From Chryseobacterium sp. OV279 (GTDB lineage Bacteria > Bacteroidota > Bacteroidia > Flavobacteriales > Weeksellaceae), in contig NZ_FQUD01000001.1 of assembly GCF_900128945.1 (NCBI RefSeq), positions 1 to 64,000 on the forward strand: 64,000 nt of DNA, given 5' to 3'. Both the position numbers and the translations under genes were made by a program. Of the stretch, positions 25,441 through 34,070 are shown in pieces (the first letter of the stretch is position 1; each line of letters starts with the position of its first letter). The notes under the pieces were generated by a model. It searched no databases and was not told the origin of the DNA. It worked only from the letters and a program-made list of their open reading frames with translations.

Positions 25441-26664
25441 TCAACGAATCATCACATCATCCAGATCCTTCCAGAACATCGGGTAAGATTTCTCTACCAC
25501 ATCTTCCTCTTCAATATTGAGTTCTCTGATCAGGCAGAACGGAGCAAAACTCATCGCCATTCTGTGATCCTGATACGTTTTGATGGAAATATTTTCTTCC
25601 GGTTCTCCAAAACTTAGAGATTTGATGGTAAGATCTGTGATCTCTGTTTCGGTTCCCAGTTTTTTCAGTTCATTATATAAAGCCTGAAGTCTGTCGGTTT
25701 CTTTTACTCTTAAAGTTCCCAGTCCGGAAATTTCGAACGGAATTTTTAAGGCTGCTGCCGTTACGCAAAGTGTTTGAGCGATATCCGGGCAGTTGTTCAT
25801 ATCCAGAACAATTTTTTCCGGGAATGAGAAGTTTTGCTCAGGTATCAACGTTAGTTTATGTTCATCTTCTGTGAATATCGTTTTAATACCGAAAAAGTCT
25901 TCATAGATCTTAGCAATGGCAGAATCTCCCTGGGTAGACTCTTTGTAAAAACTTTTCAGGTGAATGGTTTCTCTTCCCAGTGCACAGATCGAGTAGAAGT
26001 ACGAAGCCGAGCTCCAGTCACTTTCCACTTCATAATTCACTGTTGACAACTCACTGTTCGAGTCAAAAGGTTCTACTTTAATGGTATTTCCTTCAAAGCT
26101 GTTTTTAATTCCGAATTTAGTCAGAATATCCAGCGTCATTTCGATATATGATCTTGAAGTGACTTCTCCAACCAGATTAATTTCCAGTCCGTTTTCCAGT
26201 TTCCCGGCAATCAGAAGGAGAGAAGTGATGAACTGGCTGGATATATTAGCCGGAACGTTCACCTGCTTTTGAGTGATCTTTTTTCCTGTGATTTTTAAAG
26301 GCGGATAACCTTCATTTTCCAAATACTCAATTTCTGCCCCTAAGTCTTTCAAGGCGCTCACGAGGTTTTTGATCGGCCTTTCCTTCATCCTTTTGGATCC
26401 GGTAAGAATCGTCGTTTTTCCTTCAAAGATCGAATAGTAAGACGCAAGAAAACGCATGGCGGTTCCTGCATGATGGATGTCTACGGTTTCCGTATTTTCA
26501 GACAGTGCTTTTTTCAGCAACTGTGTATCCTGAGAATTGGATAAATTCCCGATATGTATGTTTTTAAATAAACTTTCCAAAATCAACAAACGATTCGAAA
26601 TACTTTTCGAACCGCTGATCTGAACTGTTTTATCTGCTGATAATTTTGATTTTTCTAACTTCAT
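25441..26664 (-). CDS. aroA: 3-phosphoshikimate 1-carboxyvinyltransferase (EPSP synthase)
   Basis: A 407-residue cytoplasmic enzyme of the shikimate pathway that joins phosphoenolpyruvate to shikimate 3-phosphate. The fold's two-domain motif set is clear: SGSKSISNRLLIL near the N-terminus, HAGTAMRFLASY (Gly/Arg PEP site), GSKRMKERPIKNLV, ISSQFITSLLLIA, VESDWSSASYFY, LDMNNCPDIAQTL, LRVKETDRLQAL and DHRMAMSFAP near the end. It is slightly shorter than the usual ~430. No other aro gene lies nearby. The downstream small secreted protein genes look co-transcribed; the upstream mazG-like gene is separated by a 92-bp spacer full of the CAGATATCAGA repeat. Confidence 0.96.
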   Translation of the reverse strand: MKLEKSKLSADKTVQISGSKSISNRLLILESLFKNIHIGNLSNSQDTQLLKKALSENTETVDIHHAGTAMRFLASYYSIFEGKTTILTGSKRMKERPIKNLVSALKDLGAEIEYLENEGYPPLKITGKKITQKQVNVPANISSQFITSLLLIAGKLENGLEINLVGEVTSRSYIEMTLDILTKFGIKNSFEGNTIKVEPFDSNSELSTVNYEVESDWSSASYFYSICALGRETIHLKSFYKESTQGDSAIAKIYEDFFGIKTIFTEDEHKLTLIPEQNFSFPEKIVLDMNNCPDIAQTLCVTAAALKIPFEISGLGTLRVKETDRLQALYNELKKLGTETEITDLTIKSLSFGEPEENISIKTYQDHRMAMSFAPFCLIRELNIEEEDVVEKSYPMFWKDLDDVMIR

Positions 26665-26684
26665 TGTTTCTTCAAATTAGAGAC

Positions 26685-26757
26685 ATCAGATGACAGACAT
26701 CAGATATCAGATTGTTTAACGTCTGATATCTGGTGTCTCATATCTGAAATCTATTTC
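26685..26757. repeat. Dispersed intergenic repeat, hairpin-forming copy
   Basis: AGACATCAGATATCAGA (26696-26712) pairs with TCTGATATCTGGTGTCT (26723-26739) with one G-U pair, around a 10-base loop. The words match those at 1-60 and in the palindrome at 43098-43555. It lies between the mazG-like gene and aroA. Confidence 0.75.
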
Positions 26758-27083
26758 TATTTTAACTTCTCATTATTCTGATGACGCTCTTTATCGCGGT
26801 CAGTTTTGATCTTCATCTTTTTGTCGAAAGCTTCCTGCAGATTTACTCCGGTCTGGTTGGCTAAACATAATGTTACAAACAGTACATCTGCCAGTTCTTC
26901 GCCGAGATCTTTGCTTTTATCGCTTTCTTTTTCGCTCTGTTCGCCATATCGTCTGGCTATGATTCTGGCTACTTCGCCTACCTCTTCGGTGAGCATCGCC
27001 ATATTGGTCAGTTCATTGAAATAGCGGACTCCGATGGTTTTGATCCATTCGTCTACCTGCTGCTGCAATTGTGTTATTTCCAT
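26757..27083 (-). CDS. MazG-like nucleotide pyrophosphohydrolase
   Basis: A 108-residue all-alpha NTP pyrophosphohydrolase. The motifs MLTEEVGEVARIIARR (E-E-x-x-E) and DLGEELADVLFVTLCLAN (E-x-x-D) supply the Mg-binding acidic residues of the family. Members of this length hydrolyse (d)NTPs or modified nucleotides to monophosphates and act as house-cleaning enzymes. The start codon overlaps the stop of the upstream beta-helix lipoprotein gene by one base, so the two form an operon, though no functional link is obvious. Confidence 0.9.
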   Translation of the reverse strand: MEITQLQQQVDEWIKTIGVRYFNELTNMAMLTEEVGEVARIIARRYGEQSEKESDKSKDLGEELADVLFVTLCLANQTGVNLQEAFDKKMKIKTDRDKERHQNNEKLK

Positions 27084-28492
27084 TATTGATAAGCGCCAAG
27101 TGTAGGGTTAGTGGTTCTCGATACATTCACAATATCAAGAGGTACGGTTCCCGCTACGGTTAAGTTTCCTTTTCCTCTGGCCGGAGATGTTGTTTTTACT
27201 CTTAAATTCATCTTAGCCGCAAAATAGTTAAGGAATTGTGGTTCCTGATTTTTGATGCTTTGGATGACATTAGCACTGGTGTCAAAATTAAATCCGGCTT
27301 CAGGTACACCTGAATATTTGATTAATGAGTTCTGAATAAGGAATTCAAACTGCTGACCCGGAGTCTGTTCAAAATTCACAGAATTATCGCGGTCTGAATA
27401 CACAATACTGTTCTTGATGTCAAGACGCTGTAGAGCTCCTTGTTCTGTGGTTCCTGCGGCATTTTTCCATTCGTTGGCAGCGGTAATTCCGTTTCTGTTG
27501 AATGCTCCCATTGTTTTGGAATAATTGGCAATGGTAGCGTGTGTATAGCTGTGATTTCCTCCTCTGAAGATCCCGATGCAAGACTCGCCACAATTATTCA
27601 TGACTAAGTTTTTAGCAGTAACTGTTGAGCCAACAGCATAAATACCGTATTCAAAGAAGTTATGGATGAATGAGTTGCTGATATTGGCAATATTCTGTTT
27701 CATATCCAGTCCTCTGGTTCCTCCGAAAAGTCTCGCGAAATTCATATTAAGATTAGAATTGGCTTCCATACGGATAGAGTTCCAGTTTTTAGGAAGGGTA
27801 TCGTGATCCAGATCGTTTCGATCTCCGCGGAGAATAACTTCATCATTCAGTGCTCCATTAATATTTAAGGTAGCACCAGTGGAAACTTTCATCCCACTGT
27901 TGGTGTGGAAATACACTTTTGTTCCAGGTTGAATATCCAGTGTTATATTAGGATTGATGGTAAGGTCACCATAAATAATCTTCGCTTTATTTTTACTCCA
28001 GACTGTATGGGTGGCAATCTGGTTAGGATTGGTAGGGGTTTGAATGAAGAATTCCGCATCCTGTACCACTGAGAATAAAGTAACATGCTGCTGTCCTGCG
28101 CCGCTGCTGAATAGGATTTTGTCCTCAGCGATAGCTTCAGGTCCGGTAGCTTGCGGAGCAATTTCAACGAAAATATACATGCTGTCTTTCTTTCTCAAAG
28201 GAACATCTTTAAAATCATAACCCGGTTTTCCGTCTACATTGATTCTATATAATGATGCACTTCCTTTTTCCAGATTGATTCTTGGGATAAGAACGTCTTT
28301 GTCTTCATTATTATATACCTTTACCAAATACGTTTCAGAACGTACCTGATGATAAACAGTGTCACAGAATACCGTGTCCTTTGAAAAACGTAACTGCTGT
28401 GAAGGGGCATCAAAAGTAATATCGTCTTTATTACATGATACCGCTACAAGAAGCATCCAGAAAGAAAAAGCCAGTAATAGTTTGAATTTCAT
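27083..28492 (-). CDS. Lipoprotein with a right-handed beta-helix domain
   Basis: A 469-residue lipoprotein (VAVS-C, Cys ~20). Residues ~25-150 form a beta-rich N-domain (DTVFCDTVYHQVRSETYLVKVYNN) common in Bacteroidota surface lipoproteins. From ~170 the pattern becomes repetitive short strands (IQPGTKVYFHTNSGMKVSTG, LNMNFARLFGG, ISNSFIHNFFEYGIYAVG, LDIKNSIVYSDRDN), as in parallel beta-helix (pectate-lyase-like) proteins. I cannot point to catalytic acidic residues, so an enzymatic role is not supported. First gene of the minus-strand run that continues with mazG-like and perhaps aroA. Confidence 0.82.
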   Translation of the reverse strand: MKFKLLLAFSFWMLLVAVSCNKDDITFDAPSQQLRFSKDTVFCDTVYHQVRSETYLVKVYNNEDKDVLIPRINLEKGSASLYRINVDGKPGYDFKDVPLRKKDSMYIFVEIAPQATGPEAIAEDKILFSSGAGQQHVTLFSVVQDAEFFIQTPTNPNQIATHTVWSKNKAKIIYGDLTINPNITLDIQPGTKVYFHTNSGMKVSTGATLNINGALNDEVILRGDRNDLDHDTLPKNWNSIRMEANSNLNMNFARLFGGTRGLDMKQNIANISNSFIHNFFEYGIYAVGSTVTAKNLVMNNCGESCIGIFRGGNHSYTHATIANYSKTMGAFNRNGITAANEWKNAAGTTEQGALQRLDIKNSIVYSDRDNSVNFEQTPGQQFEFLIQNSLIKYSGVPEAGFNFDTSANVIQSIKNQEPQFLNYFAAKMNLRVKTTSPARGKGNLTVAGTVPLDIVNVSRTTNPTLGAYQ

Positions 28493-28572
28493 CGAAATTA
28501 AAGTTTAATAGATTCCAAATTTAACGAAAATACTTTGAATTTCTTATCAATAAAAAAAATTGAATGGAGTAT

Positions 28573-28602
28573 TTGGATATTTAAAAAAATGTTGTATTTT
28601 TG
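28573..28602 (+). promoter_or_regulatory. Promoter of the L31 gene
   Basis: The -33 element TTG (28573-28575) and the -7 box TATTTTTG (28595-28602) are 19 bases apart, which fits the Bacteroidota consensus. Transcription would start a few bases on, giving a leader of ~60 bases with an AATTTTTTAAAAATT self-complementary stretch near the ribosome-binding region. Confidence 0.75.
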
Positions 28603-28672
28603 CAGCCTAAAATTAGCAGAGAAATACCATTACTATTTCGAAAGCAAACTTTAATTTTTTAAAAATTGTATT

Positions 28673-28924
28673 ATGAAAAAAGGAATCCACCCAGAAAATT
28701 ATAGACTTGTTGTTTTCAAAGATATGAGTAACGACGACGTGTTTCTTTGTAAGTCTACTGCAGAAACAAAAGATAGTATCGAATTCGAAGGACAAGAGTA
28801 CCCATTGATCAAAATGGAAATCTCTTCAACTTCTCACCCTTTCTACACTGGTAAAGTGAAGTTAGTTGATACTGCAGGTAGAGTTGATAAGTTTATGAAC
28901 AAATACAAAAAATTCGCTAAGTAA
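28673..28924 (+). CDS. rpmE: 50S ribosomal protein L31, type B
   Basis: An 83-residue L31. The start [17 protein letters not shown], then [11 protein letters not shown] and the end [13 protein letters not shown] are diagnostic. It lacks the CxxC pair of the zinc-binding form and has a single cysteine, so it is the zinc-independent (type B) version. Monocistronic, with its own strong promoter and a terminator. It is the only L31 gene in view; whether a zinc-dependent copy exists elsewhere cannot be seen. Confidence 0.96.
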   Translation: MKKGIHPENYRLVVFKDMSNDDVFLCKSTAETKDSIEFEGQEYPLIKMEISSTSHPFYTGKVKLVDTAGRVDKFMNKYKKFAK

Positions 28925-28946
28925 TTTTTTGTTATCAAACATACTG

Positions 28947-28978
28947 AAGTCTTCCAATATATTGGGAGACTTTTTTTG
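28947..28978 (+). terminator. Terminator of the L31 gene
   Basis: AAGTCTTCC and GGGAGACTT pair around AATATATT (with a G-U pair), followed by TTTTTTTG. Confidence 0.85.
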
Positions 28979-28980
28979 TT

Positions 28981-29255
28981 GGTAGAAGCTAGAAGTTAGT
29001 TGGGTGTACTTTGTGCTTTATCTCTATAAATTGTAATTGTATTCTTTTTAAATAAAAGGACAGATATTCTTACTATGAGACTCATTAACTAACTTCTAAT
29101 CCCTAATCCCTAATCCCTAACTTCTAATTTCTCCATTCCCGCTATTTTCGTATTTTTGTTCTGAACAGAAATCAGATGCTGCAAATAGTGATGAAGTACA
29201 ATACTTCCATCCCGAGTATTTAATTTCTAACTTCTAATCTCTAACTTCTAAAATA
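28981..29255. repeat. Degenerate repeats of the CTAACTTCTAATCCC type
   Basis: Multiple near-copies of CTAACTTCTAAT and TCCCTAA at 29088-29133 and 29220-29250, with the reverse complement form CTAGAAGTTAGT near 28988-28999. The inverted copies could fold over ~100 bases. The only other signal in the spacer is the promoter box at 29151-29158. No gene. Confidence 0.7.
29151..29158 (+). promoter_or_regulatory. -7 box of the GlmU-like gene
   Basis: TATTTTTG matches TAnnTTTG. The transcript would have a leader of about 90 bases. No clear -33 TTG at the expected distance. Confidence 0.45.
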
Positions 29256-30416
29256 ATGCAATTAGTATTTTCAGATGCCCAGTATTGGGAAGATTTTCTT
29301 CCGCTTACCTTTACCCGTCCTGTTGCCGCCATGCGATGCGGAATCCTGACTTTTTCTGAGCGATGGCAAAAAATCCTTGGAAATACCGAAGTTTCGTATT
29401 TTACCGAAAATTATCTTCAGAATAAATTTAAAGCCCCAGAAGACAAAGAAAGTCTTTTCTTGGTCACCAATTTCCTGCCGACTGAAACAGTCATTCAACA
29501 GATTAAAGATCTTAAGCAGGGTGAAGCTTTGGTTTATGAAGATGAACTGGTGGCTGCCAGAATCAATATGAAAGGTTTTTCCCTGAATCAGATCGAAAAG
29601 ATGACGGATATCAAAGAGAAACTGGTATTCTTTAAAAAGCCATCAGACCTGTTTACTTATAATCACCTTGCAATCGATTTTGATTTCAACCTTATTACTG
29701 AAGGGAGAACTTCTCAGGAATTATCTTCTACCAATGGATTTTTAGGAGATAAAAAAGATTTGTTCATTGAAGAAGGAGCGCAGGTAGAATTTTCTACGAT
29801 CAATACGAAAACGGGAAAGATTTACATTGGGAAAAACGCTGAGGTGATGGAAGGCTGCAATCTTCGCGGACCTATATCATTGGGAGAAGATTCCAAATTT
29901 AATTTAGGTTCCAAAATTTACGGAGCTACAACGGTAGGCCCACATTGTAAAGTAGGAGGTGAGGTGAATAACATTATTATCTTCGGCTATTCAAGTAAAG
30001 GGCATGAAGGTTTTGTAGGGAATTCTGTGATTGGCGAATGGTGTAATTTCGGGGCAGATACGAACTCTTCCAATCTTAAAAACAATTACAGCCAGGTCAA
30101 ACTGTGGAATTACAGAACAAAAGCTTTTGAAGACACAGGACTTCAGTTCGCCGGTCTGATTATGGGAGACCACTCCAAAACGGCGATCAATACGCAGTTA
30201 AATACAGGAACGGTAATTGGTGTTGCTTCCAATATATTTAAACCTGGGTTTCCTCCCAATCTTGTGGAGAACTTTTCGTGGGGCGGATGTAAAGATGATG
30301 AAAGATTCAAATTGGATAAAGCCTATGAAGTGGCAGAACGGGCTATGGCGAGAAGGAAAGTGCAATTAACGGATGATGATAAAGCAATTTTAAAACATAT
30401 TTTTGATACCTATTAA
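29256..30416 (+). CDS. GlmU-family sugar nucleotidyltransferase-like protein (left-handed beta-helix)
   Basis: A 386-residue protein conserved in Bacteroidota as a GlmU-like family. Residues ~1-150 begin MQLVFSDAQYWEDFLPLTFTRPVAAMRCGI and are a diverged nucleotidyltransferase-type domain without the LxxGxGTRM signature of true GlmU/RmlA. Residues ~165-350 form hexapeptide repeats of a left-handed beta-helix (IYIGKNAEVMEGCNLRGPISLGEDSKF, VGPHCKVGGEVNN, IFKPGF). The C-terminus is helical. It probably transfers an acyl or nucleotidyl group to a sugar phosphate, but the missing signature means the first activity may be lost. Monocistronic, with a terminator directly after. Confidence 0.87.
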   Translation: MQLVFSDAQYWEDFLPLTFTRPVAAMRCGILTFSERWQKILGNTEVSYFTENYLQNKFKAPEDKESLFLVTNFLPTETVIQQIKDLKQGEALVYEDELVAARINMKGFSLNQIEKMTDIKEKLVFFKKPSDLFTYNHLAIDFDFNLITEGRTSQELSSTNGFLGDKKDLFIEEGAQVEFSTINTKTGKIYIGKNAEVMEGCNLRGPISLGEDSKFNLGSKIYGATTVGPHCKVGGEVNNIIIFGYSSKGHEGFVGNSVIGEWCNFGADTNSSNLKNNYSQVKLWNYRTKAFEDTGLQFAGLIMGDHSKTAINTQLNTGTVIGVASNIFKPGFPPNLVENFSWGGCKDDERFKLDKAYEVAERAMARRKVQLTDDDKAILKHIFDTY

Positions 30417-30421
30417 TATTG

Positions 30422-30447
30422 AAAGCCTCCATTCCGGAGGCTTTTTT
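30422..30447 (+). terminator. Terminator of the GlmU-like gene
   Basis: AAGCCTCC and GGAGGCTT form a stem around ATTCC, followed by TTTTTT; it begins 6 bases past the stop codon. Confidence 0.88.
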
Positions 30448-30801
30448 GTTACTGAGAGTTATTTGAAACGGAAACCTTTTGTTCTGCCACGGATTAGACG
30501 GACTTTCACAGATGATTGTATTTCTAAAGCTTTGGTAAGCAAAAAAAATGTCGTGTAAGTTTTCTATTTCTTTGTGAAATTTCAAATTTATTATACCGAA
30601 AAATAGCAGAAAACTTAAGATTTTGAAATTATCTTTCAGAAAAGAAAAAAAATAGGTATTTTTATAAACATCATGAAAACTCTTTTACAGAAGGGCTTTA
30701 TGAGTATGAAGCGGAAACAAAATGCGAAAAACAACATTTATTTTACAATGTAGTGTAATAGAATTAAGATTTTAATTGTCTTATTAATAGAAACAAAACT
30801 C
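30448..30801. other. Spacer without a gene
   Basis: No supported gene. The words CCACGGATTAGACGGACTTTCACAGATGA (split: CCACGGATTAGACGG, then ACTTTCACAGATGA; 30487-30515) look like a decayed intergenic repeat built on a CGGATT/CAGATG theme. The rest is AT-rich leader for the sigma factor gene; I found no TAnnTTTG box that I trust. Confidence 0.5.
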
Positions 30802-31311
30802 ATGACCCAAGAAACTTTCAAGAATACGGTGTTTATTCTCAAAGACGAGATGTATCGTTTTGCGAAAAGATTTGTTATGAGCAGTGATGAAGCAGAGGAC
30901 GTGGTGCAGGACCTGATGATGAAGTTCTGGCAGAAGAGGGAGGAGCTGGGGCAATTTGGAAATTTGAAATCCTATGCTTTAAAGTCCGTCCGGAACGAAT
31001 GCCTGAACCGCCTGAAACACCACGATGTGAAGTTGGGATTTGCAGATTTGCAGCTTCACCGCTCAGAACTATACAGCATGGATATCAATAATCTGAAGGA
31101 GTATATCATAGGTTTTATCAACCAGCTCCCGGAAAAACAGAAAATGGTGATCCATCTGAAAGATGTAGAAGAATATGAAGTCTCGGAAATTTCCGAAATG
31201 CTGGAGATGGAAGAAAACGCAGTAAGAGTCAATCTGATGCGGGCGAGACAAAAAGTAAAAGAACAAATATCACAACTGATGAGCTATGAACAAAGATCAA
31301 TCTCAGAATAA
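30802..31311 (+). CDS. ECF-family RNA polymerase sigma factor
   Basis: A 169-residue sigma-70 family protein. Region 2 is at ~10-75 (YRFAKRFVMSSDEAEDVVQDLMMKFW, with SYALKSVRNECLNRLK) and region 4 at ~115-165 (LPEKQKMVIHLKDVEEYEVSEISEMLEMEENAVRVNLMRARQKV, the helix-turn-helix). No extra domain is present. It overlaps the next gene by 26 bases; that gene encodes a single-pass membrane protein that may be the anti-sigma factor. Together with two DUF4252 genes this is a recurrent Flavobacteriia operon. Confidence 0.94.
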   Translation: MTQETFKNTVFILKDEMYRFAKRFVMSSDEAEDVVQDLMMKFWQKREELGQFGNLKSYALKSVRNECLNRLKHHDVKLGFADLQLHRSELYSMDINNLKEYIIGFINQLPEKQKMVIHLKDVEEYEVSEISEMLEMEENAVRVNLMRARQKVKEQISQLMSYEQRSISE

Positions 31312-31960
31312 ATACGACGAAATCTTCCGGGATATAAAGGAAGAGAAAATGGACTGGAGCTTTGAAGACTTTCTTCAGAAAACAGAAGAAGCAGCTCCCG
31401 GTATGGAAACAAAGGATGCTCCCATCATCCCGCTTCAGAAGAATAAACCTTCTTTCCCGAAATGGTTCTGGATGGCAGCCGGAATAGTGCTTATTTTCAG
31501 TGTAGGTTTTTTCTTTAATCATTACCGTACAGGGGTTATTGAAAAGGAACAGTTTGTAAAAAATGAAGTTTTAAAGCAGAAATCAAAATTTATAGAAGAG
31601 AATAACGACCACCAGGAGCAGGTAGCGGTAAACCACACCGATTCTATTTCCGGGGCGAAGAAGGATTCTATATTTCAGGAGAATTCGGTAGCGGAAAAAG
31701 ATGTACTGGATGAAATTCTGCCAAAAAGAGGAAGGCTTAAAAAAGAAACAAGGCCGAGATTTGTAAACAACGCCTCTTTTAAAAACAACAAGGCTTTAAA
31801 TGATTCTACAGGCTATAAAAATTCTTACGTTATTGTCAACGGTAAAAGAATCGATAATGTAGAAGAAGCCATCAATGTGACTAAATATTCATTCCAGATA
31901 TTTGCAAATAACGTTAGTGAAAAGTTAGTACAGCCTACCGTCGTAGACGACGATTATTAA
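31286..31960 (+). CDS. Single-pass membrane protein, possible anti-sigma factor
   Basis: A 224-residue protein. Residues ~1-60 are acidic and cytoplasmic (YDEIFRDIKEEKMDWSFEDF), one membrane segment is at ~70-87 (WFWMAAGIVLIFSVGFFF), and the periplasmic remainder is charged and low in complexity, ending QPTVVDDDY. The start ATG lies inside the sigma gene, giving a 26-base overlap and translational coupling, as usual for sigma/anti-sigma pairs. No zinc-binding (HxxxCxxC) anti-sigma motif is visible, so the assignment rests on position and topology. Alternative: a structural membrane protein of the DUF4252 operon. Confidence 0.78.
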   Translation: MNKDQSQNKYDEIFRDIKEEKMDWSFEDFLQKTEEAAPGMETKDAPIIPLQKNKPSFPKWFWMAAGIVLIFSVGFFFNHYRTGVIEKEQFVKNEVLKQKSKFIEENNDHQEQVAVNHTDSISGAKKDSIFQENSVAEKDVLDEILPKRGRLKKETRPRFVNNASFKNNKALNDSTGYKNSYVIVNGKRIDNVEEAINVTKYSFQIFANNVSEKLVQPTVVDDDY

Positions 31961-32025
31961 CAAAAATAGATTATGCACCTGATCAGGCAAAAATAATCAG
32001 CTTTAAAAGAAATAAAAATTGACTC

Positions 32026-33312
32026 ATGAAAAAAATATTCATAATATTCGCGCTTGCCTTTTCCCACTTCTTTACGGTGTATGGGCAGGGTGATAAGTTC
32101 GACAGACTTTTTGAAAAATATCAGGAAGTGGAAGGTGTAACCTCTATTAAAATTGCTAAACCCATGTTCGGGATGCTCAGCAGTCTTAATATTGATGATT
32201 CGCAGTTGGATCAGATCAAGCCGCTGTTGTCTAAAATTAACGGATTGAAGATTCTGATCACCGAAAATCCGGAAAAAGCCAATACTAAAGAAGGTATTCA
32301 GGTACAGACCCATTTGTCTCAGTTGAATAAAGATGTAGCCTCTTATTTAAAAACGCTCAATTACAGCGAAATCATGACTGTGAACAGTTCCGGATCGAAG
32401 ATTAAATTTCTTTCCGCCGAAGCAAAAGACGGAATCCTGGATGACCTGCTGTTGAGCATCGACGGAGGAAAAGGAGAAAATATCCTGGTAATGCTGGATG
32501 GGAAACTTTCCATGGATGATGTGAATAAGATCATCAATTCCAGTGAGACGAAAACTAAAACCAGTTCGGTAACCACTACCAGAAGCAGTTTTACCGCTGA
32601 AAGTAATTCCTCTTATATTAACGGGGAAGCAAGAAATGTCGGTGAATTCTCAGGAATTCAGGTGAGTACAGGCGTTAATGTGGTTTTCAAGCAGGAAAGC
32701 CCAACCAGTGTAAAGGTGATTGCCGATGCCGATAAACTTCAGTATGTGATCACGAAAGTGGAAAACGGAGTTTTAAAAGTGTATATAGATAATAAGGGAA
32801 CGAAGAATTTAAGATTTAGAAATCTAAGTGTTAATATTTCTTCCCCAAGAATGGATAATATCAAAGCTTCTTCAGGATCTAACTTCAATGTGGTGAATTC
32901 TATCAGAGAAAATAATCTTACGATTGATGCATCATCCGGAGCTAATGTACATGGAGATTTTAAAATTTCAAATTCAGTGGACATCGGGATTTCTTCAGGT
33001 TCAAATATCAGAGCGGGAATTACAGCGGGAACCATTATGGTAAAAGCTTCCAGCGGATCCAATGCAGCAATTGAAGGAAAAGCGAATTCAGGAATCATAG
33101 ACATCAGCAGCGGAGCGCTCGTCAAAGCAGATGAACTGAGACTGGACAGTCTTGAGGCAGAAGCGACATCCGGGGCCAACCTGTCTGTAAATGTTTCAAG
33201 CAGACTGAAAGTAAGAGCGTCTTCAGGAGGATTGGTAAAATACAAAGGAAGACCTGAAATAGAAGCTAACATCAGCAAAACATCCGGAGGTACTCTGAAA
33301 CCTATCGACTAA
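32026..33312 (+). CDS. DUF4252 plus DUF2807 (GIN domain) exported protein
   Basis: A 428-residue protein with a signal peptide (~1-20, FTVYGQ). Residues ~25-180 are a DUF4252 domain (FDRLFEKYQEVEGVTSIKIAKPMFGML), like the next gene's product. Residues ~205-425 are a head GIN/DUF2807 domain: FSGIQVSTGVNVVFKQE, then regularly spaced ASSGSN/SSGANV turns typical of a beta-helix-like adhesin. It is in the sigma factor operon, 65 bases after the putative anti-sigma gene and 12 bases before the lipoprotein gene. Function unknown; likely a cell-envelope target of the sigma factor. Confidence 0.88.
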   Translation: MKKIFIIFALAFSHFFTVYGQGDKFDRLFEKYQEVEGVTSIKIAKPMFGMLSSLNIDDSQLDQIKPLLSKINGLKILITENPEKANTKEGIQVQTHLSQLNKDVASYLKTLNYSEIMTVNSSGSKIKFLSAEAKDGILDDLLLSIDGGKGENILVMLDGKLSMDDVNKIINSSETKTKTSSVTTTRSSFTAESNSSYINGEARNVGEFSGIQVSTGVNVVFKQESPTSVKVIADADKLQYVITKVENGVLKVYIDNKGTKNLRFRNLSVNISSPRMDNIKASSGSNFNVVNSIRENNLTIDASSGANVHGDFKISNSVDIGISSGSNIRAGITAGTIMVKASSGSNAAIEGKANSGIIDISSGALVKADELRLDSLEAEATSGANLSVNVSSRLKVRASSGGLVKYKGRPEIEANISKTSGGTLKPID

Positions 33313-33324
33313 AAAATAACGGCC

Positions 33325-33825
33325 ATGAAAACTTTAATAAACGTCTTTGTAGGAATCTTCGCAGTACTTGTTCTTCATTCTTGTATAGCGTCTCGCAGAC
33401 CTAATATCGATTTCTTTAAACAGTCGGGGTACGATTATAAAGGAGCCAAATTTGCAAGCTTCAATGTTCCGTTATTTCTCGCTAAACCTTTTATCAAGAA
33501 GGCATTAAGAGAAGACGGCGAAAGTGAAGAAGTGATTGCCCTGATCAAAAAAGTATCTAAGATCAGAGTCATGACGGTAGATAACGGCAGTAAAACCATG
33601 CTGAACGACTACTCCAAATATTTAAACGACAATGATTTTGAAGACTGGGCTACCATTAAACACGACGGAGAAAACGTTAATGTAAGGGTAAAACAGAACG
33701 GAGAAACCATTAAAAATATGATGATCACCGTGAACTCAGATAAAGAACTGGTTTTTGTGGATGTGAGAGGGAGCTTTACTGCAGACGATATTTCAAAAGT
33801 GATCAATGCCGCTACAGATAAATAA
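33325..33825 (+). CDS. DUF4252 lipoprotein
   Basis: A 166-residue lipoprotein (LHS-C at about residue 20) consisting of one DUF4252 domain: YDYKGAKFASFNVPLFLAKPFIKKAL, then VSKIRVMTVDNGSKTM, FEDWATIKHDGENVNVRVKQNGE and ELVFVDVRGSFTADDISKVI. Its last part matches the alpha/beta pattern in the N-domain of the preceding gene's product. Last gene of the sigma factor operon, followed by a terminator at 33952. Function unknown. Confidence 0.88.
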   Translation: MKTLINVFVGIFAVLVLHSCIASRRPNIDFFKQSGYDYKGAKFASFNVPLFLAKPFIKKALREDGESEEVIALIKKVSKIRVMTVDNGSKTMLNDYSKYLNDNDFEDWATIKHDGENVNVRVKQNGETIKNMMITVNSDKELVFVDVRGSFTADDISKVINAATDK

Positions 33826-33951
33826 AAATTTTTACTGTTGGAAAAAAATTAATAAGAGAGGTATGTCTTGCTAAAATATATAGCGAAATCATTCTTCCGT
33901 AAAAGATATAACAAGTAGTTTCATACTATACTAATTATTTTGTACAGAAAG

Positions 33952-33977
33952 ACCGTTCCTAATAAGAGCGGTTTTTT
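33952..33977 (+). terminator. Terminator of the sigma factor operon
   Basis: ACCGTTC pairs with GAGCGGT (one G-U pair) around CTAATAA, followed by TTTTT. It is 127 bases past the last stop codon. Confidence 0.75.
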
Positions 33978-34048
33978 GATTTAAGTTATTGATTATTAAT
34001 TTTTATTTAAACTATTGAAAAGGATTTTCATATCTCGTCAAAATAACC

Positions 34049-34056
34049 TAATTTTG
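34049..34056 (+). promoter_or_regulatory. -7 box of guaB
   Basis: TAATTTTG fits TAnnTTTG and lies 15 bases before the ATG, implying a very short leader. No exact -33 TTG at 17-23 bases upstream. Confidence 0.6.
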
Positions 34057-34070
34057 CAAAGAAAGTAAAG

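Noticed and set aside
32739..33278. 179-codon minus-strand frame inside the DUF2807 gene
   Set aside because: It is an antisense shadow of a Ser/Gly-rich coding repeat; the opposite frame has the real domain signatures.
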